DNA of 64,000 bases, from the NCBI RefSeq assembly GCF_000971965.1, contig NZ_LAQP01000017.1:62001-126000 (forward strand), in the 5' to 3' direction. This document shows positions 26,780-35,758 of this stretch, piece by piece. The notes below the pieces were generated by a model that saw nothing but the letters and a program-made list of their open reading frames with translations, was not told where the DNA came from and ran no database searches. Position 1 is the stretch's first letter, and every line of letters begins with the position of its first letter. The translations under genes and the position numbers were made by a program. This stretch comes from Paenibacillus wulumuqiensis. GTDB lineage: Bacteria > Bacillota > Bacilli > Paenibacillales > Paenibacillaceae.

Positions 26780-28477
26780 TTACTTTGCAGCGGCTGTAGT
26801 CGTTTTCTCGCCCCACAGTTCTACGGTGTCCTTGATCATCTGGGTATATTCCGCTTCCATTTTTTTCATCTCATCCGTGCTCAGTTCGGTGAGCATCTGA
26901 TCATAGACAGTATCAAACTTGTCCGGACTGGCGAGGATCGCTTCCGGAATCCGTTTGCGGACGATATCCTGTGATTTCTGGAAGTTGACCGTGTAGCTTG
27001 GGTCATCAGGAGCCGGCAGGTTGTACGCTGCGCCCCATGGTTTAACCGGGAATTCTTCTTTTTGCGGGAACAGATCTTTCCATGTGGTTGCGCCATAGGC
27101 TTTGAGCGTATCCTTCTCCGGCTGCGTGTAGCCCGCTACAATCTGCTCAGGAAAGTTGGTGGTGTAGTAGTTGCCGCCCGGATCTTTGACACCATCACCA
27201 TAACGAACGGAGAAGTTGTACATGCCGATACCGGATTCTTTGGTAAAGTTGGTGTTGTCATTGACCTTGCGCTCCTGCACAGCAGCAGGGACTACGCGTT
27301 TGCCGTCTTTGACTTCATACTGTTTGCCTTCCACACCCCAGTTGTTCAGCACCTGTGCTTCATCGGATGCCATCCAGTCGAGGAATTTGACAATACGGAT
27401 CGGGTCTTTGGCCGAAGTGGTAATACCGATACCATAACCGACCGGTGCGCCGATATCCTGGAACGAACGGTCTTTGGTCGATTCATCCAGCTGTACCGGA
27501 TAGTGACCGTACGTGCGCTCTGCCATACCGGATGTTTTCAGCGAATTCTCGGCCTGCTGGTAGTCCCACTCCTGGTCGATCAGACCGAGGACACGCCCGC
27601 TGGCGATTTTGGACATATACTGGTCACTCTTCTGGGTAAATGTCTCCGGATCAAGCAGCTTTTCATTATACATATGGTTCAGCCAGCGGAAGTATTCTTT
27701 CTCTTCCGGACGTTTGTAGTGCAATTGTGCTTCATACGTCTCCGGATCGATATAGAATTCACCATCATCCGGTGCGCCTGTTGCAGTAAAGGCCGGGTTT
27801 GTAACCGTAATCATAATTTTCCAGTCGTCGGCATTCAACGACAATGGAATGGTAGGCTGACCGTTAATGGTCGGATGCTTCTCTTTATACTCTTTGAGAA
27901 CGTTTTCAAAGTCTTTAACGGTTTTGATCTCCGGGTAGCCCAGTTCCTTCATGACGGCATTTTGCACTTCAAACCCGCCGCCTGCGTCAAAGGTAGTCTG
28001 GCCAACACCCGCGTTGGTTGGAATCACATAAATGGAAGGATCTTCTTTGCTGTATTTCAGACGTGACAGATCGTCGCCATATACTTTTTTAATATTGGGA
28101 CCGTATTTATCGATCAGATCCGTCAGGTCAATCAGTGCTCCGGCTTCGACCAGCTTGGTGATGGAGCCTTTGGGGAAAATCATGTCCGGGTATTCACCGG
28201 ATGCCGTCATCAGGGCGATTTTCTGTGTGCCGCCACCGCTGACATCATACTCGGCATTGATCGTTACGTTCGTTGCTTTGGTGATCGCCTGTCCTACATC
28301 ATCCTTCATATTGTTCCATGTCGGATTGGCATCGGAACCGAAGAAGGAAATCGTGATCGGTGTGGACGGATCGGATGTCTCCTGCTCGGTCGGATCCGAG
28401 CTGCCGCAGGCAGTCGCAGTAACAAGCGACAGTACGACCAGTGGAGCCAGTGCATATCGGAATAATTTGCTAGGCAT
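26780..28477 (-). CDS. Extracellular sugar-binding lipoprotein, copy 1
   Basis: 565-residue LplA/YtcQ-like solute-binding lipoprotein with signal peptide and lipobox TATACG near residue 24. It delivers an oligosaccharide to the two permeases encoded upstream. It carries the insert NPAFTATGAPDDGEF where copy 2 has DPSVSATGGEADGEF, a candidate specificity loop, and has an extra TTTAA segment at its C-terminus. AAAGGGGG precedes ATG 28477. It is separated from the permease gene by 203 bases containing a strong hairpin. Confidence 0.93.
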   Translation of the reverse strand: MPSKLFRYALAPLVVLSLVTATACGSSDPTEQETSDPSTPITISFFGSDANPTWNNMKDDVGQAITKATNVTINAEYDVSGGGTQKIALMTASGEYPDMIFPKGSITKLVEAGALIDLTDLIDKYGPNIKKVYGDDLSRLKYSKEDPSIYVIPTNAGVGQTTFDAGGGFEVQNAVMKELGYPEIKTVKDFENVLKEYKEKHPTINGQPTIPLSLNADDWKIMITVTNPAFTATGAPDDGEFYIDPETYEAQLHYKRPEEKEYFRWLNHMYNEKLLDPETFTQKSDQYMSKIASGRVLGLIDQEWDYQQAENSLKTSGMAERTYGHYPVQLDESTKDRSFQDIGAPVGYGIGITTSAKDPIRIVKFLDWMASDEAQVLNNWGVEGKQYEVKDGKRVVPAAVQERKVNDNTNFTKESGIGMYNFSVRYGDGVKDPGGNYYTTNFPEQIVAGYTQPEKDTLKAYGATTWKDLFPQKEEFPVKPWGAAYNLPAPDDPSYTVNFQKSQDIVRKRIPEAILASPDKFDTVYDQMLTELSTDEMKKMEAEYTQMIKDTVELWGEKTTTAAAK

Positions 28478-28552
28478 TCATTTAGCCCCCTTTATGAAAT
28501 GGATACTGCATGAAATGAACATGACATAACATGGACAACCCGGCTTGCTCAC

Positions 28553-28608
28553 CATCTCTGGATATTCCACCGATCCTCGCTTGCGGACCAGCGAAATATC
28601 CAGAGATG
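28553..28608. repeat. Intercistronic hairpin between permease and binding-protein genes
   Basis: CATCTCTGGATATT and AATATCCAGAGATG form a perfect 14-pair stem around a 28-base loop. No T-run follows, so it is more like an mRNA processing or stability element that lets binding proteins be made in excess over permeases. Confidence 0.6.
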
Positions 28609-28680
28609 CTGTGGCAGACCATTTATGCTAAGACGGCAAGATGCCGCCCGGTAGCCTGGATCATATGTGCAAAGGGTGCA

Positions 28681-29583
28681 TTATGCTTTGACCGCACCAA
28701 GAGTCATACCGCTCACAAAGTACTTTTGCAGGAACGGATACACGACCAGGATTGGTACAGTAACGACGATGGTAATCGCCATCCGGATCGATTCCGGCGA
28801 GATACTCGCCATCTGTCTGGCCATATCATTAGCATTGACCGCTCCGCTCTGTTGGGTGCTCTGCTGCAGGACTTTCATCAATTCATACTGCAGTGTGGTC
28901 CACTGCGGTGCGCTGGCATTATACAGATACGTGTCGAACCAGGCATTCCACTGACCGACCGCGAGGAACAAGGCGATCGTGGCGAGTACCGGCTTACACA
29001 GCGGCAGAATGACTTTCAGATAAATGGTAAAGTCATTGGCTCCGTCGAGCTTGGCCGATTCCTGCAGTGCATACGGCAGTCCATCGATAAAAGAACGGAT
29101 AATAAATACGTTAAACGCGCTTACCACACCTGGCAGTACATACACCCAGAAGGAGTTGATCATGCCCAGGTCACGAATCAGCAGGAACGTCGGTACCAGA
29201 CCGGCCGTTACATACATCGTCAGTGCGAGGAACGTGGAGATGAATTTACGTGCCTGAAAGTCCACCCGGCTGAGGGTAAACGCCAGCATCGAGGCGCTGA
29301 TCAGACCGAGAATCGTACCGACAATTGTCCGCAGTACCGAGATCTGCGCGCCCTGCAGCAGCCCCTGGTACTGGAAGATGACCGAATAATTTTCCAGTGT
29401 AAATGCCCGTGGAATCAGGTGAATGCCGCCTCTTACCGTATCGGACGACTCGTTCAGGGATATCGCGAGCACGTTCAGGAAAGGGTACAGCGTCACGATT
29501 AGTACGAGACACATGATAATCGTATTACATACATCGAATATTTTATCGCCGCGGGTGGCGTTAAAAGCTTTATTTGCAGCCAT
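28681..29583 (-). CDS. Sugar ABC transporter permease, LplC/YtcP type
   Basis: 300 residues, six predicted membrane helices, CUT1 family MalG-like partner. The EAA loop that docks the ATPase is ESAKLDGANDFTIYLKVILP near residue 190, and the C-terminus FVSGMTLGAVKA is typical of the group. ATG 29583 (MAANKAF) is nine bases from GGAGG; ATG 29589 would be two bases from it. Seventy bases downstream of the partner permease. No ATPase gene is nearby, so a shared MsmX-like ATPase is expected. Confidence 0.92.
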   Translation of the reverse strand: MAANKAFNATRGDKIFDVCNTIIMCLVLIVTLYPFLNVLAISLNESSDTVRGGIHLIPRAFTLENYSVIFQYQGLLQGAQISVLRTIVGTILGLISASMLAFTLSRVDFQARKFISTFLALTMYVTAGLVPTFLLIRDLGMINSFWVYVLPGVVSAFNVFIIRSFIDGLPYALQESAKLDGANDFTIYLKVILPLCKPVLATIALFLAVGQWNAWFDTYLYNASAPQWTTLQYELMKVLQQSTQQSGAVNANDMARQMASISPESIRMAITIVVTVPILVVYPFLQKYFVSGMTLGAVKA

Positions 29584-29653
29584 TTCCATTCTCCTCCTTC
29601 AGATTATACAGTTGGCTCCAGCATAGGGTAACGTATTCCATACCATTCCAGCG

Positions 29654-30634
29654 TTACATGATACTTTCTTTGGTCGTTCTCTTGAAGATTCCGTTCGCTG
29701 TGAACAGCAGGATAATACTGATGACCGAGTTGAATATACTGATCGCTGTACCGTAGGAATAGCGGTTCATTTCCAGACCGTATTTCAGTGCGTACAGATC
29801 AAGTACCTGTGAATAATCCGTTACGAGGTTATTACCGAGCAGGAACTGCTTCTCAAAACCGATACTCACCAGATGACCGATAGACATGATTAACAGTACG
29901 ATAATTGTGGTACGCATACCCGGCAGTGTGATATGCCACATCTGACGGAAGCGTCCGGCTCCATCTACACGGGAAGCCTCGTACTGTTCCTGGTCAATAC
30001 CTGTGATGGCTGCCAGATAAATAATGGTGCTCCAACCCATTTCCTTCCATACATCGGAAGCGGTTACAATCCCCCAGAACCATTGGCCCTGAGCCATAAA
30101 CTGAATCGGCTGGTTTATAATATGAAGCGACATGAGCAGTTCGTTAACCACCCCGCCGTCTGTGGAAAGCGCCTTGGTTACGATACCGGCGACAACGACC
30201 CATGAGACAAAGTGAGGCAGATAAGAGACGGTCTGTACGGTTCTTTTGAACACCATGCCTCTGACTTCATTGAGCAGGATGGCAAAAACAACCGGAAAGA
30301 TAAATCCGAAAATCAGACCAAGAAAACTCATGGCCAGTGTATTACGCAGAGCCAGGTAAAACTGCTGGTCCTGGAACAGGGTAATAAACTGATCGAACCC
30401 TACCCATTTCTGGTCAAAAAAGGATCGGTTAGGCTTGTATTCCTGAAAGGCCATCAGCCATCCCCAGAGTGGTACATAGCTGAATATGAACGCCCAGATC
30501 ACAAAAGGCAACGACATGAGATACAAATAACGCTGCTGCTTAAATAACTTCCAGAAGCCTCCCGTTTTGCGGGAATTCAGACTGGCAGCCCGATCCCTTT
30601 TCCGGGACGAAGCCTGTTTGGTTGTTGACTCCAT
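29654..30634 (-). CDS. Sugar ABC transporter permease, LplB/YteP type
   Basis: 326 residues, a basic N-terminal tail then six membrane helices; MalF-like subunit of the LplB group (FVIWAFIFSYVPLWGWLMAF near residue 45). The EAA motif is QYEASRVDGAGRFRQMWHIT near residue 220. First gene of the importer operon, with its own promoter and cre-like site upstream, and next to the YesM/YesN-type regulators. Confidence 0.93.
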   Translation of the reverse strand: MESTTKQASSRKRDRAASLNSRKTGGFWKLFKQQRYLYLMSLPFVIWAFIFSYVPLWGWLMAFQEYKPNRSFFDQKWVGFDQFITLFQDQQFYLALRNTLAMSFLGLIFGFIFPVVFAILLNEVRGMVFKRTVQTVSYLPHFVSWVVVAGIVTKALSTDGGVVNELLMSLHIINQPIQFMAQGQWFWGIVTASDVWKEMGWSTIIYLAAITGIDQEQYEASRVDGAGRFRQMWHITLPGMRTTIIVLLIMSIGHLVSIGFEKQFLLGNNLVTDYSQVLDLYALKYGLEMNRYSYGTAISIFNSVISIILLFTANGIFKRTTKESIM

Positions 30635-30722
30635 AACTCATCCGCCTTCCTATAATCGGTCCTGATCCTGCGCGGATACTGACCTTATTACTTGATACCG
30701 CGTCTGTGTGGGATACATACCG

Positions 30723-30751
30723 ATTATAAAAGAAAGCGCTTACTGTTAATA
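30723..30751 (-). promoter_or_regulatory. Importer operon promoter with cre-like site
   Basis: Minus strand TATAAT (30723-30728) with a weak -35 TATTAA (30746-30751) 17 bases away. Between them AGAAAGCGCTTACT (30731-30744) matches 10 of the 12 defined cre positions and contains the AAGCGCTT core. Suggests CcpA repression of the importer. The 30635-30972 gap (338 bases) holds this and the terminator of the response regulator; nothing else seen. Confidence 0.45.
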
Positions 30752-30943
30752 CCTTACAAATTGCACATAAATTCATATAAAAATTAGTCATAGGAAATTC
30801 CATAACCTTTATCACTAAAATTTGAGGTTTTTCCATTCTGCACTGCAGCCTTCCGATCTTCTTGCCAGCTGCTGTGACCGCATATATTCAGCGCTGGCCG
30901 AACGCTGCGATATAACGCTGGTCATACGCTTACGCTGTGGCAT

Positions 30944-30972
30944 AAAAAAAGCAGGAGCCCTATGCTCCTGCT
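30944..30972 (-). terminator. Terminator of the YesM/YesN-type operon
   Basis: GCAGGAGC pairs with GCTCCTGC around five bases and is followed on the minus strand by seven T residues. It abuts the regulator stop codon. Confidence 0.85.
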
Positions 30973-32505
30973 TCAACCCTGTCCCATCTGCTCCCGATAG
31001 GCGGAAGGCGAGATACCGGTATACTTTTTGAATTTGCTGTGAAAATAATCCACATTCGCATACCCTACCTGGGCCGCAACCTTGTGTACCTTCATGCCCT
31101 GGGCCAGCATCTCCTTGGCATTATCCAGCCGAACCTGATCGAGGAAATGATTGAACGATTCCCCGGTATATGTCTTGAACATTTTGCCGAGATAGGCGCT
31201 GTTGTAGTTGAATATCTCCGCCAGCATCTCCAGCTTGAGATTGTCACTGTAGTGGCGCCGGATAAAATCGGTCATCTGCTTCATCACCGATTCATGACTG
31301 CCGCCATCCATCGATTCCAGCAGTTCGCCGATCTGCTGCAGCACCAGCCGGATAATCTGCCCGGCTGTCGACATGGCATACAGCTCTGGAATGAGCGACA
31401 GGCACTTCTGCACAGCCGGACCAGAGCCGGCGATGCTGCCTGGCAGGCGGCTGAGCGCCAGCGATAATACATGCGAGCACAGACTCTTCGTATCCCGCTC
31501 GGACAGACTTGCACTCCGGCAGGCGGTGATCAGCTCCTGCATGACCCGCTCCACTGCATTCAGGCTGCGGATATCGACGGCATAATAGAGCCGGTCTGCC
31601 CACTCACCGGCCAGCGGCACGGTCACTTCATCCTCAGGCTCCACCGGTGCAGGCTCCATCTGCAGAATACCCGATTCTCCCGCCCAGAAGCGCCGGTTCA
31701 TCAGCGACTCGGCCTGCTCATAACTGTCATGTATGAGACTCTTGTCCCCGGTCGCCTCACCGGCAGCCAGATACACCTGATAGCCTTCCGGTTCCTGCGC
31801 CAACAGCCGCTGGCGCAGCTGCAGCAGACTATCCCTGTCCGCTTCGCGTCCGGTCAGTATGCCCAGATAGCTGCCGGCACGAAAGACGATGTTTTTGGGA
31901 TCATCCGTCCACCAATCGGACAGCCGGCGGAATTGCCTTGCCAACCCTTCAGACGGTCTGCCCGGCCCTTCACGCAGTTCCAGCAAAATGATCTGATACC
32001 GATCCCAGTCCAGCTGCAGCTCGGTCTCGGCTTTGTTCTGCTCTTTGCCGGAGCTGCTCAGCAGCATCTGCTCGACCACCTCATGCACAGGCACAGGCTC
32101 CGACCGGCGTACATTAACCCGGCGCTCCTGCTCCAGTGTGCGATGCACCCGGCGCAGCTCTTCCTCCATCTCCTGCTCATCCACCGGCTTGAGCAGGTAT
32201 CCATCTACCCCATAACCGAGCGCCCGGCGGGCATATTCAAAATCCGCATATCCGCTCAGAATCAGCACATGGGCCTGGCGCAGCTTGTCCTGACGCAGCT
32301 GCTCAATCACTTCCAGTCCGCTCATGCCGGGCATACGGATATCCATAATCATCAGATCGGGACGGATACGCTCATATTTCTGCAGTGCTTCCCGGCCATT
32401 GGCCGCCGTCTCTGCCACCTCAAATCCGATTGCATCCCAGTCCACAATGGTTTTTAATCCTTCACGTATTGCCGGTTCGTCATCGACAATCATTACTTTA
32501 AACAT
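30973..32505 (-). CDS. YesN-type AraC response regulator
   Basis: 510 residues: receiver domain 1-120 with acidic pocket DDE at 8-10 and phosphoacceptor Asp 55 (MIMDIRMPG), a middle region of about 280 residues, and a C-terminal AraC double helix-turn-helix (about 405-507; YLGKMFKTYTGESFNHFL, VGYANVDYFHSKFKKYTG). ATG 32505 (MFKVMIVDDEP) has AGGGAGG upstream; the frame extends to 32751 but the extra part is not receiver-like. Expected to activate the adjacent importer when the kinase senses the glycan. Confidence 0.93.
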   Translation of the reverse strand: MFKVMIVDDEPAIREGLKTIVDWDAIGFEVAETAANGREALQKYERIRPDLMIMDIRMPGMSGLEVIEQLRQDKLRQAHVLILSGYADFEYARRALGYGVDGYLLKPVDEQEMEEELRRVHRTLEQERRVNVRRSEPVPVHEVVEQMLLSSSGKEQNKAETELQLDWDRYQIILLELREGPGRPSEGLARQFRRLSDWWTDDPKNIVFRAGSYLGILTGREADRDSLLQLRQRLLAQEPEGYQVYLAAGEATGDKSLIHDSYEQAESLMNRRFWAGESGILQMEPAPVEPEDEVTVPLAGEWADRLYYAVDIRSLNAVERVMQELITACRSASLSERDTKSLCSHVLSLALSRLPGSIAGSGPAVQKCLSLIPELYAMSTAGQIIRLVLQQIGELLESMDGGSHESVMKQMTDFIRRHYSDNLKLEMLAEIFNYNSAYLGKMFKTYTGESFNHFLDQVRLDNAKEMLAQGMKVHKVAAQVGYANVDYFHSKFKKYTGISPSAYREQMGQG

Positions 32506-32611
32506 AATGAACCTCCCTCTGCCAAGAATGGTATAGCATCTGCCTGATCGATGATAGGATGCTGCTTCCGTGCCGCTTTTGCATGTATCCGGCATAACCG
32601 GGCTGCTGTCA

Positions 32612-34402
32612 TTATCCGGCCGGAATTTTAAAGGAAATCTGTGTGCCCACATGCGGCGTACTGGAAATATGAAGCCCGTACGCACTGCCGTAGGAAAGGG
32701 TGAGCCGCTGATGCACATTGCGCAGACCGATCCGTTCACCTTCTTCTTCACTGTACAGGGACCGGCGCACCTGCTCGAGTCTGCTCTCGGTCATGCCTGT
32801 TCCGTTATCGATAACATCAACCATCACCTCATGGTCAATCTGCAGCGTACGAATAATGATCAATCCGCCGCCTTCCTTGCTTTCCATGCCGTGGATGATC
32901 GCATTCTCGACGAGCGGCTGGATGATCAGCGGCGGAATCGGGGTACGGCATGTCTGAGGGTCCAGCAGCAGTTCATAATTCAGCCGCTCCCCGAACCGGA
33001 ATTTCTGGATTTCGAGATAGGAACGGATCAGCTCCATCTCACCTTCAATCGTCGTCTGCTTGCTGCCGATCTCCAGATTGTTGCGGATCAGCTTGCCAAG
33101 CAGCCGGACAATATAGGCAATTTCCTTTTCTCCATTCATGTAGGCTTTCATCCGGATCGATTCCAGCGCATTGAACAGAAAGTGCGGATTGATCTGGCTC
33201 GCCAGCATTTTAAAATTAATCTCCCGCTGGCTGATCTCAAGCCGTGTATTGCGTTCATTGGTCTCGTATACCTGATCCATCAGCTGGCGGATGCTGGCGA
33301 CCATATCGTTGAATTTACGCGACAGCTGACCGATCTCATCCATCCCGGAGATGCGCGAGGTGACGGTCAGATCTCCGGTTCCCACCTTGTTCATCTGACG
33401 GCTGAGTCCCGACAGACGCTGGGTAATCAGCAGTGAGATCAGCCGCAGGAACAGCAGCCCGCTCAGCAGGATCAGCACGAGCACACCGGTTCCGATCAGA
33501 ATGATCATATTGGAATCGCGGACAATCGTATTATTGGAGAAGACCGAGACAATCCTGAGTCCGTTGGCGCTGCTCTCGGGCACCAGTTCATCAACGACAA
33601 TGTTGGACTGCTGGCCGTTTACTTCACGTTCATAGGTTCCTTTGCCGGCAGGGTCGATATCAATATCAATGATGGGATCATCCAGTCGCTTGCCGATCAG
33701 CGATATATCCTTCGCTGCCACAATATTTCCGTCATCGTCCAGAATCATCGTCTCAAACGGCTCTGCGCTGATCAGTGAATTCAGATAGGACTGGCTCAGC
33801 TCAATGACAAGCACTCCGCTCGTCGTATAATCGGTAAATTTGATATCACGTACGAGGCTGAGCTTTTTGATGGGACTAATCTGGTCATCGCTGCGATAGA
33901 ACCAGTTGATTTTGCGGCTGTTGATCGCTTTTTGATACCATTCGCTGCTGCGGGTATCCGAATTGATTTTCATAAATTCCAGGTTGTTCTGAATGGTCTC
34001 GTTGCTGGTATAGAAGCGTATCGCTGATATTTCGGAGTAGAGGCGCAGATATTCATCGAATTCTTGATAATTCTGGTAGGCTGCCACCAGATCATATACC
34101 TTTTCATAGCGTGTATTGACGACCTGACTCAGCCGGGTATCAAACAGAAGTTCATTGGAGATGTTAATGGGGATGCGCAGCATGGTCGTCATCTGGTTTT
34201 TGATACGCTCCACATTGTTGGTCGTCTGTTCAATCGCATTGTTGAGCGCTTCCTGCCGTAAATAATCGACGACAAAGCCGCCAATGCACAGTACCGGCAG
34301 CACCACGACAAAAATGTACGCAAAAATGAGCTTGTTTTTGATTTTGATATCATTAATACGCTCAATGATCAGCTGCAGCATGGTCCCTCTCGCTTTCTTC
34401 AT
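32612..34402 (-). CDS. YesM-type sensor histidine kinase
   Basis: 596 residues. Membrane helix at about 25-46, an extracytoplasmic dCache-like sensor (about 50-295), second membrane helix near 300-322, HAMP, then the LytS/YesM-type kinase with QINPHFLFNALESI (phosphorylated His) and ATPase motifs LVENAIIHG and DNGTGM. Two starts are possible: 34402 after GAGGAG and 34381 after GAGAGGG; both spacings are short. Partner of the regulator 106 bases downstream. Confidence 0.93.
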   Translation of the reverse strand: MKKARGTMLQLIIERINDIKIKNKLIFAYIFVVVLPVLCIGGFVVDYLRQEALNNAIEQTTNNVERIKNQMTTMLRIPINISNELLFDTRLSQVVNTRYEKVYDLVAAYQNYQEFDEYLRLYSEISAIRFYTSNETIQNNLEFMKINSDTRSSEWYQKAINSRKINWFYRSDDQISPIKKLSLVRDIKFTDYTTSGVLVIELSQSYLNSLISAEPFETMILDDDGNIVAAKDISLIGKRLDDPIIDIDIDPAGKGTYEREVNGQQSNIVVDELVPESSANGLRIVSVFSNNTIVRDSNMIILIGTGVLVLILLSGLLFLRLISLLITQRLSGLSRQMNKVGTGDLTVTSRISGMDEIGQLSRKFNDMVASIRQLMDQVYETNERNTRLEISQREINFKMLASQINPHFLFNALESIRMKAYMNGEKEIAYIVRLLGKLIRNNLEIGSKQTTIEGEMELIRSYLEIQKFRFGERLNYELLLDPQTCRTPIPPLIIQPLVENAIIHGMESKEGGGLIIIRTLQIDHEVMVDVIDNGTGMTESRLEQVRRSLYSEEEGERIGLRNVHQRLTLSYGSAYGLHISSTPHVGTQISFKIPAG

Positions 34403-34801
34403 ATCTCCTCATCGCTCCGCTTGGTCATGATTGGTAATGATTCACTGCTTCCCGTATCATAAATCCAGACTACTCTTTTTTACCTTTGTGATCCGAATTA
34501 TTATGCATTCAGTATATTGAAACGCTTACAATTATCCGGAAATATAATGTATCATATCACAACCAGACGAAAAAGACCGTCTTTCATTGACGGCCTTTCC
34601 GGTTCGCTCTGCCTGAGAAGATAGCAGCGGATTTGATTTTTATGCTCCTGGACTATGGCTGAACAGGGGTTATGGGTCAATTGCTGCAGCATGAATAACG
34701 CTGTATGCTGCCCTATCCTATTGCCAAAGTTTTAAGAAAGTATGAATTTTATTATGAAAAAAATTCATGAAAATGAACATTTATCCGATATACTAGTTAG
34801 A
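34403..34801. other. Gene-free stretch, 399 bases
   Basis: Contains the kinase promoter region, the terminator at 34569-34597 and an AT-only inverted repeat ATGAATTTT/AAAATTCAT (34742-34768) next to the def stop. No gene seen. Confidence 0.6.
34569..34597 (-). terminator. Terminator downstream of def
   Basis: Minus strand AAAGGCCGTC pairs with GACGGTCTTT (one G-U) and ends in TTTTTC. About 200 bases beyond the def stop. Confidence 0.65.
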
Positions 34802-35377
34802 TTACAGCGGACGTATATATTCGACATCAGGCAGACGGAATGGATCCTTCTTGTTAATATGATCATAGAACATCACACCGTTCAGATGATCATACTCATG
34901 CTGGAATACGATAGCTGCAAAGCCTTTCAGCTTGAGTTTGAAGAGTTGTCCTTCCGGCGTATATGCGTGCACCGTTACTTTCTCATACCTTGGTACATAA
35001 CCGTCCACCGGACGATCTACAGACAGACACCCTTCACCGCTCTCCAGATAGATCATGGCAGCCGAGTGACTGACCAGCTTGGGATTGCAAAATACATATT
35101 CCAGCTGACGATCCTGATCATCGGTAAAATAAACAACAAAGACGCGTTTGTTCCAGCCAATCTGATTGGCAGAAAGACCTATGCCCGCCCGCAGTCCATA
35201 TTGCTCAGCCGCTTTTTCGTCCTGGGATTTTTTCAGGAATTCCATCATGCGACTGACTGTCGTGCGGTCCTCCTCGGATAAAGGAAGTGTCACCGGTTCA
35301 GTCACCTCACGGAGAATCGGCTCACCTTCACGTACAATTTCGTCCATGGTTACAAAGGGAAGTGATGAATGGTTCAA
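34802..35377 (-). CDS. def: Peptide deformylase
   Basis: Removes the formyl group from nascent proteins; metalloenzyme of the YkrB-like type. Motifs: GIGLSANQIG, EGCLSVD (metal Cys) and QHEYDHLNG (two metal His and catalytic Glu). The start is uncertain. TTG 35377 lies ten bases after AAAGGTGG and gives 191 residues, close to family length; ATG 35347 has no binding site, and ATG 35440 adds a non-family extension. The motif-1 Pro/Ala often seen before Gln is Asn here. Confidence 0.88.
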   Translation of the reverse strand: MNHSSLPFVTMDEIVREGEPILREVTEPVTLPLSEEDRTTVSRMMEFLKKSQDEKAAEQYGLRAGIGLSANQIGWNKRVFVVYFTDDQDRQLEYVFCNPKLVSHSAAMIYLESGEGCLSVDRPVDGYVPRYEKVTVHAYTPEGQLFKLKLKGFAAIVFQHEYDHLNGVMFYDHINKKDPFRLPDVEYIRPL

Positions 35378-35509
35378 TGGAATTGGGCCACCTTTTAATT
35401 GATATAATTCGCCTGCCGGACAAGACGGCAAACGCTGCATAGTTCAATATTTTAAAAAATGATAGCTAAATCGGCGATATTTATATTTAATTATAAAAAA
35501 AGTTCAAAT

Positions 35510-35564
35510 TTACGTCAATGACAGCGGTTTTTTGTCTCAATCTGTCGAATTTGCATTGACGTAA
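35510..35564. repeat. Widely spaced inverted repeat between def and marR-like gene
   Basis: TTACGTCAATG (35510-35520) and CATTGACGTAA (35554-35564) are perfect 11-base inverted copies with a 33-base spacer, centres 44 bases apart. A regulatory pair of half-sites or a cruciform is possible. The 35378-35758 gap (381 bases) holds no gene. Confidence 0.55.
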
Positions 35565-35758
35565 TACTGGTAACAAATTACTATATTGTTAAGGAAGTTT
35601 TAAGAATCTTGCATTTCTTATTTGTATTTTTGCATTTTCTATTGTAGACAACCTGATGTTACATAATGGAATTCTGATAGTTAATCATTTTTCACACTTT
35701 TCATCATATCGATAATTAACTAACAGTTTTACCTATATTATTGAGGAGGATTTAACAA

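Noticed and set aside
24860-28477. Assembly artefact as the cause of the duplicated binding-protein genes
   Set aside because: The copies differ at many scattered codons, in their signal peptides and in flanking hairpins, so they are distinct genes.
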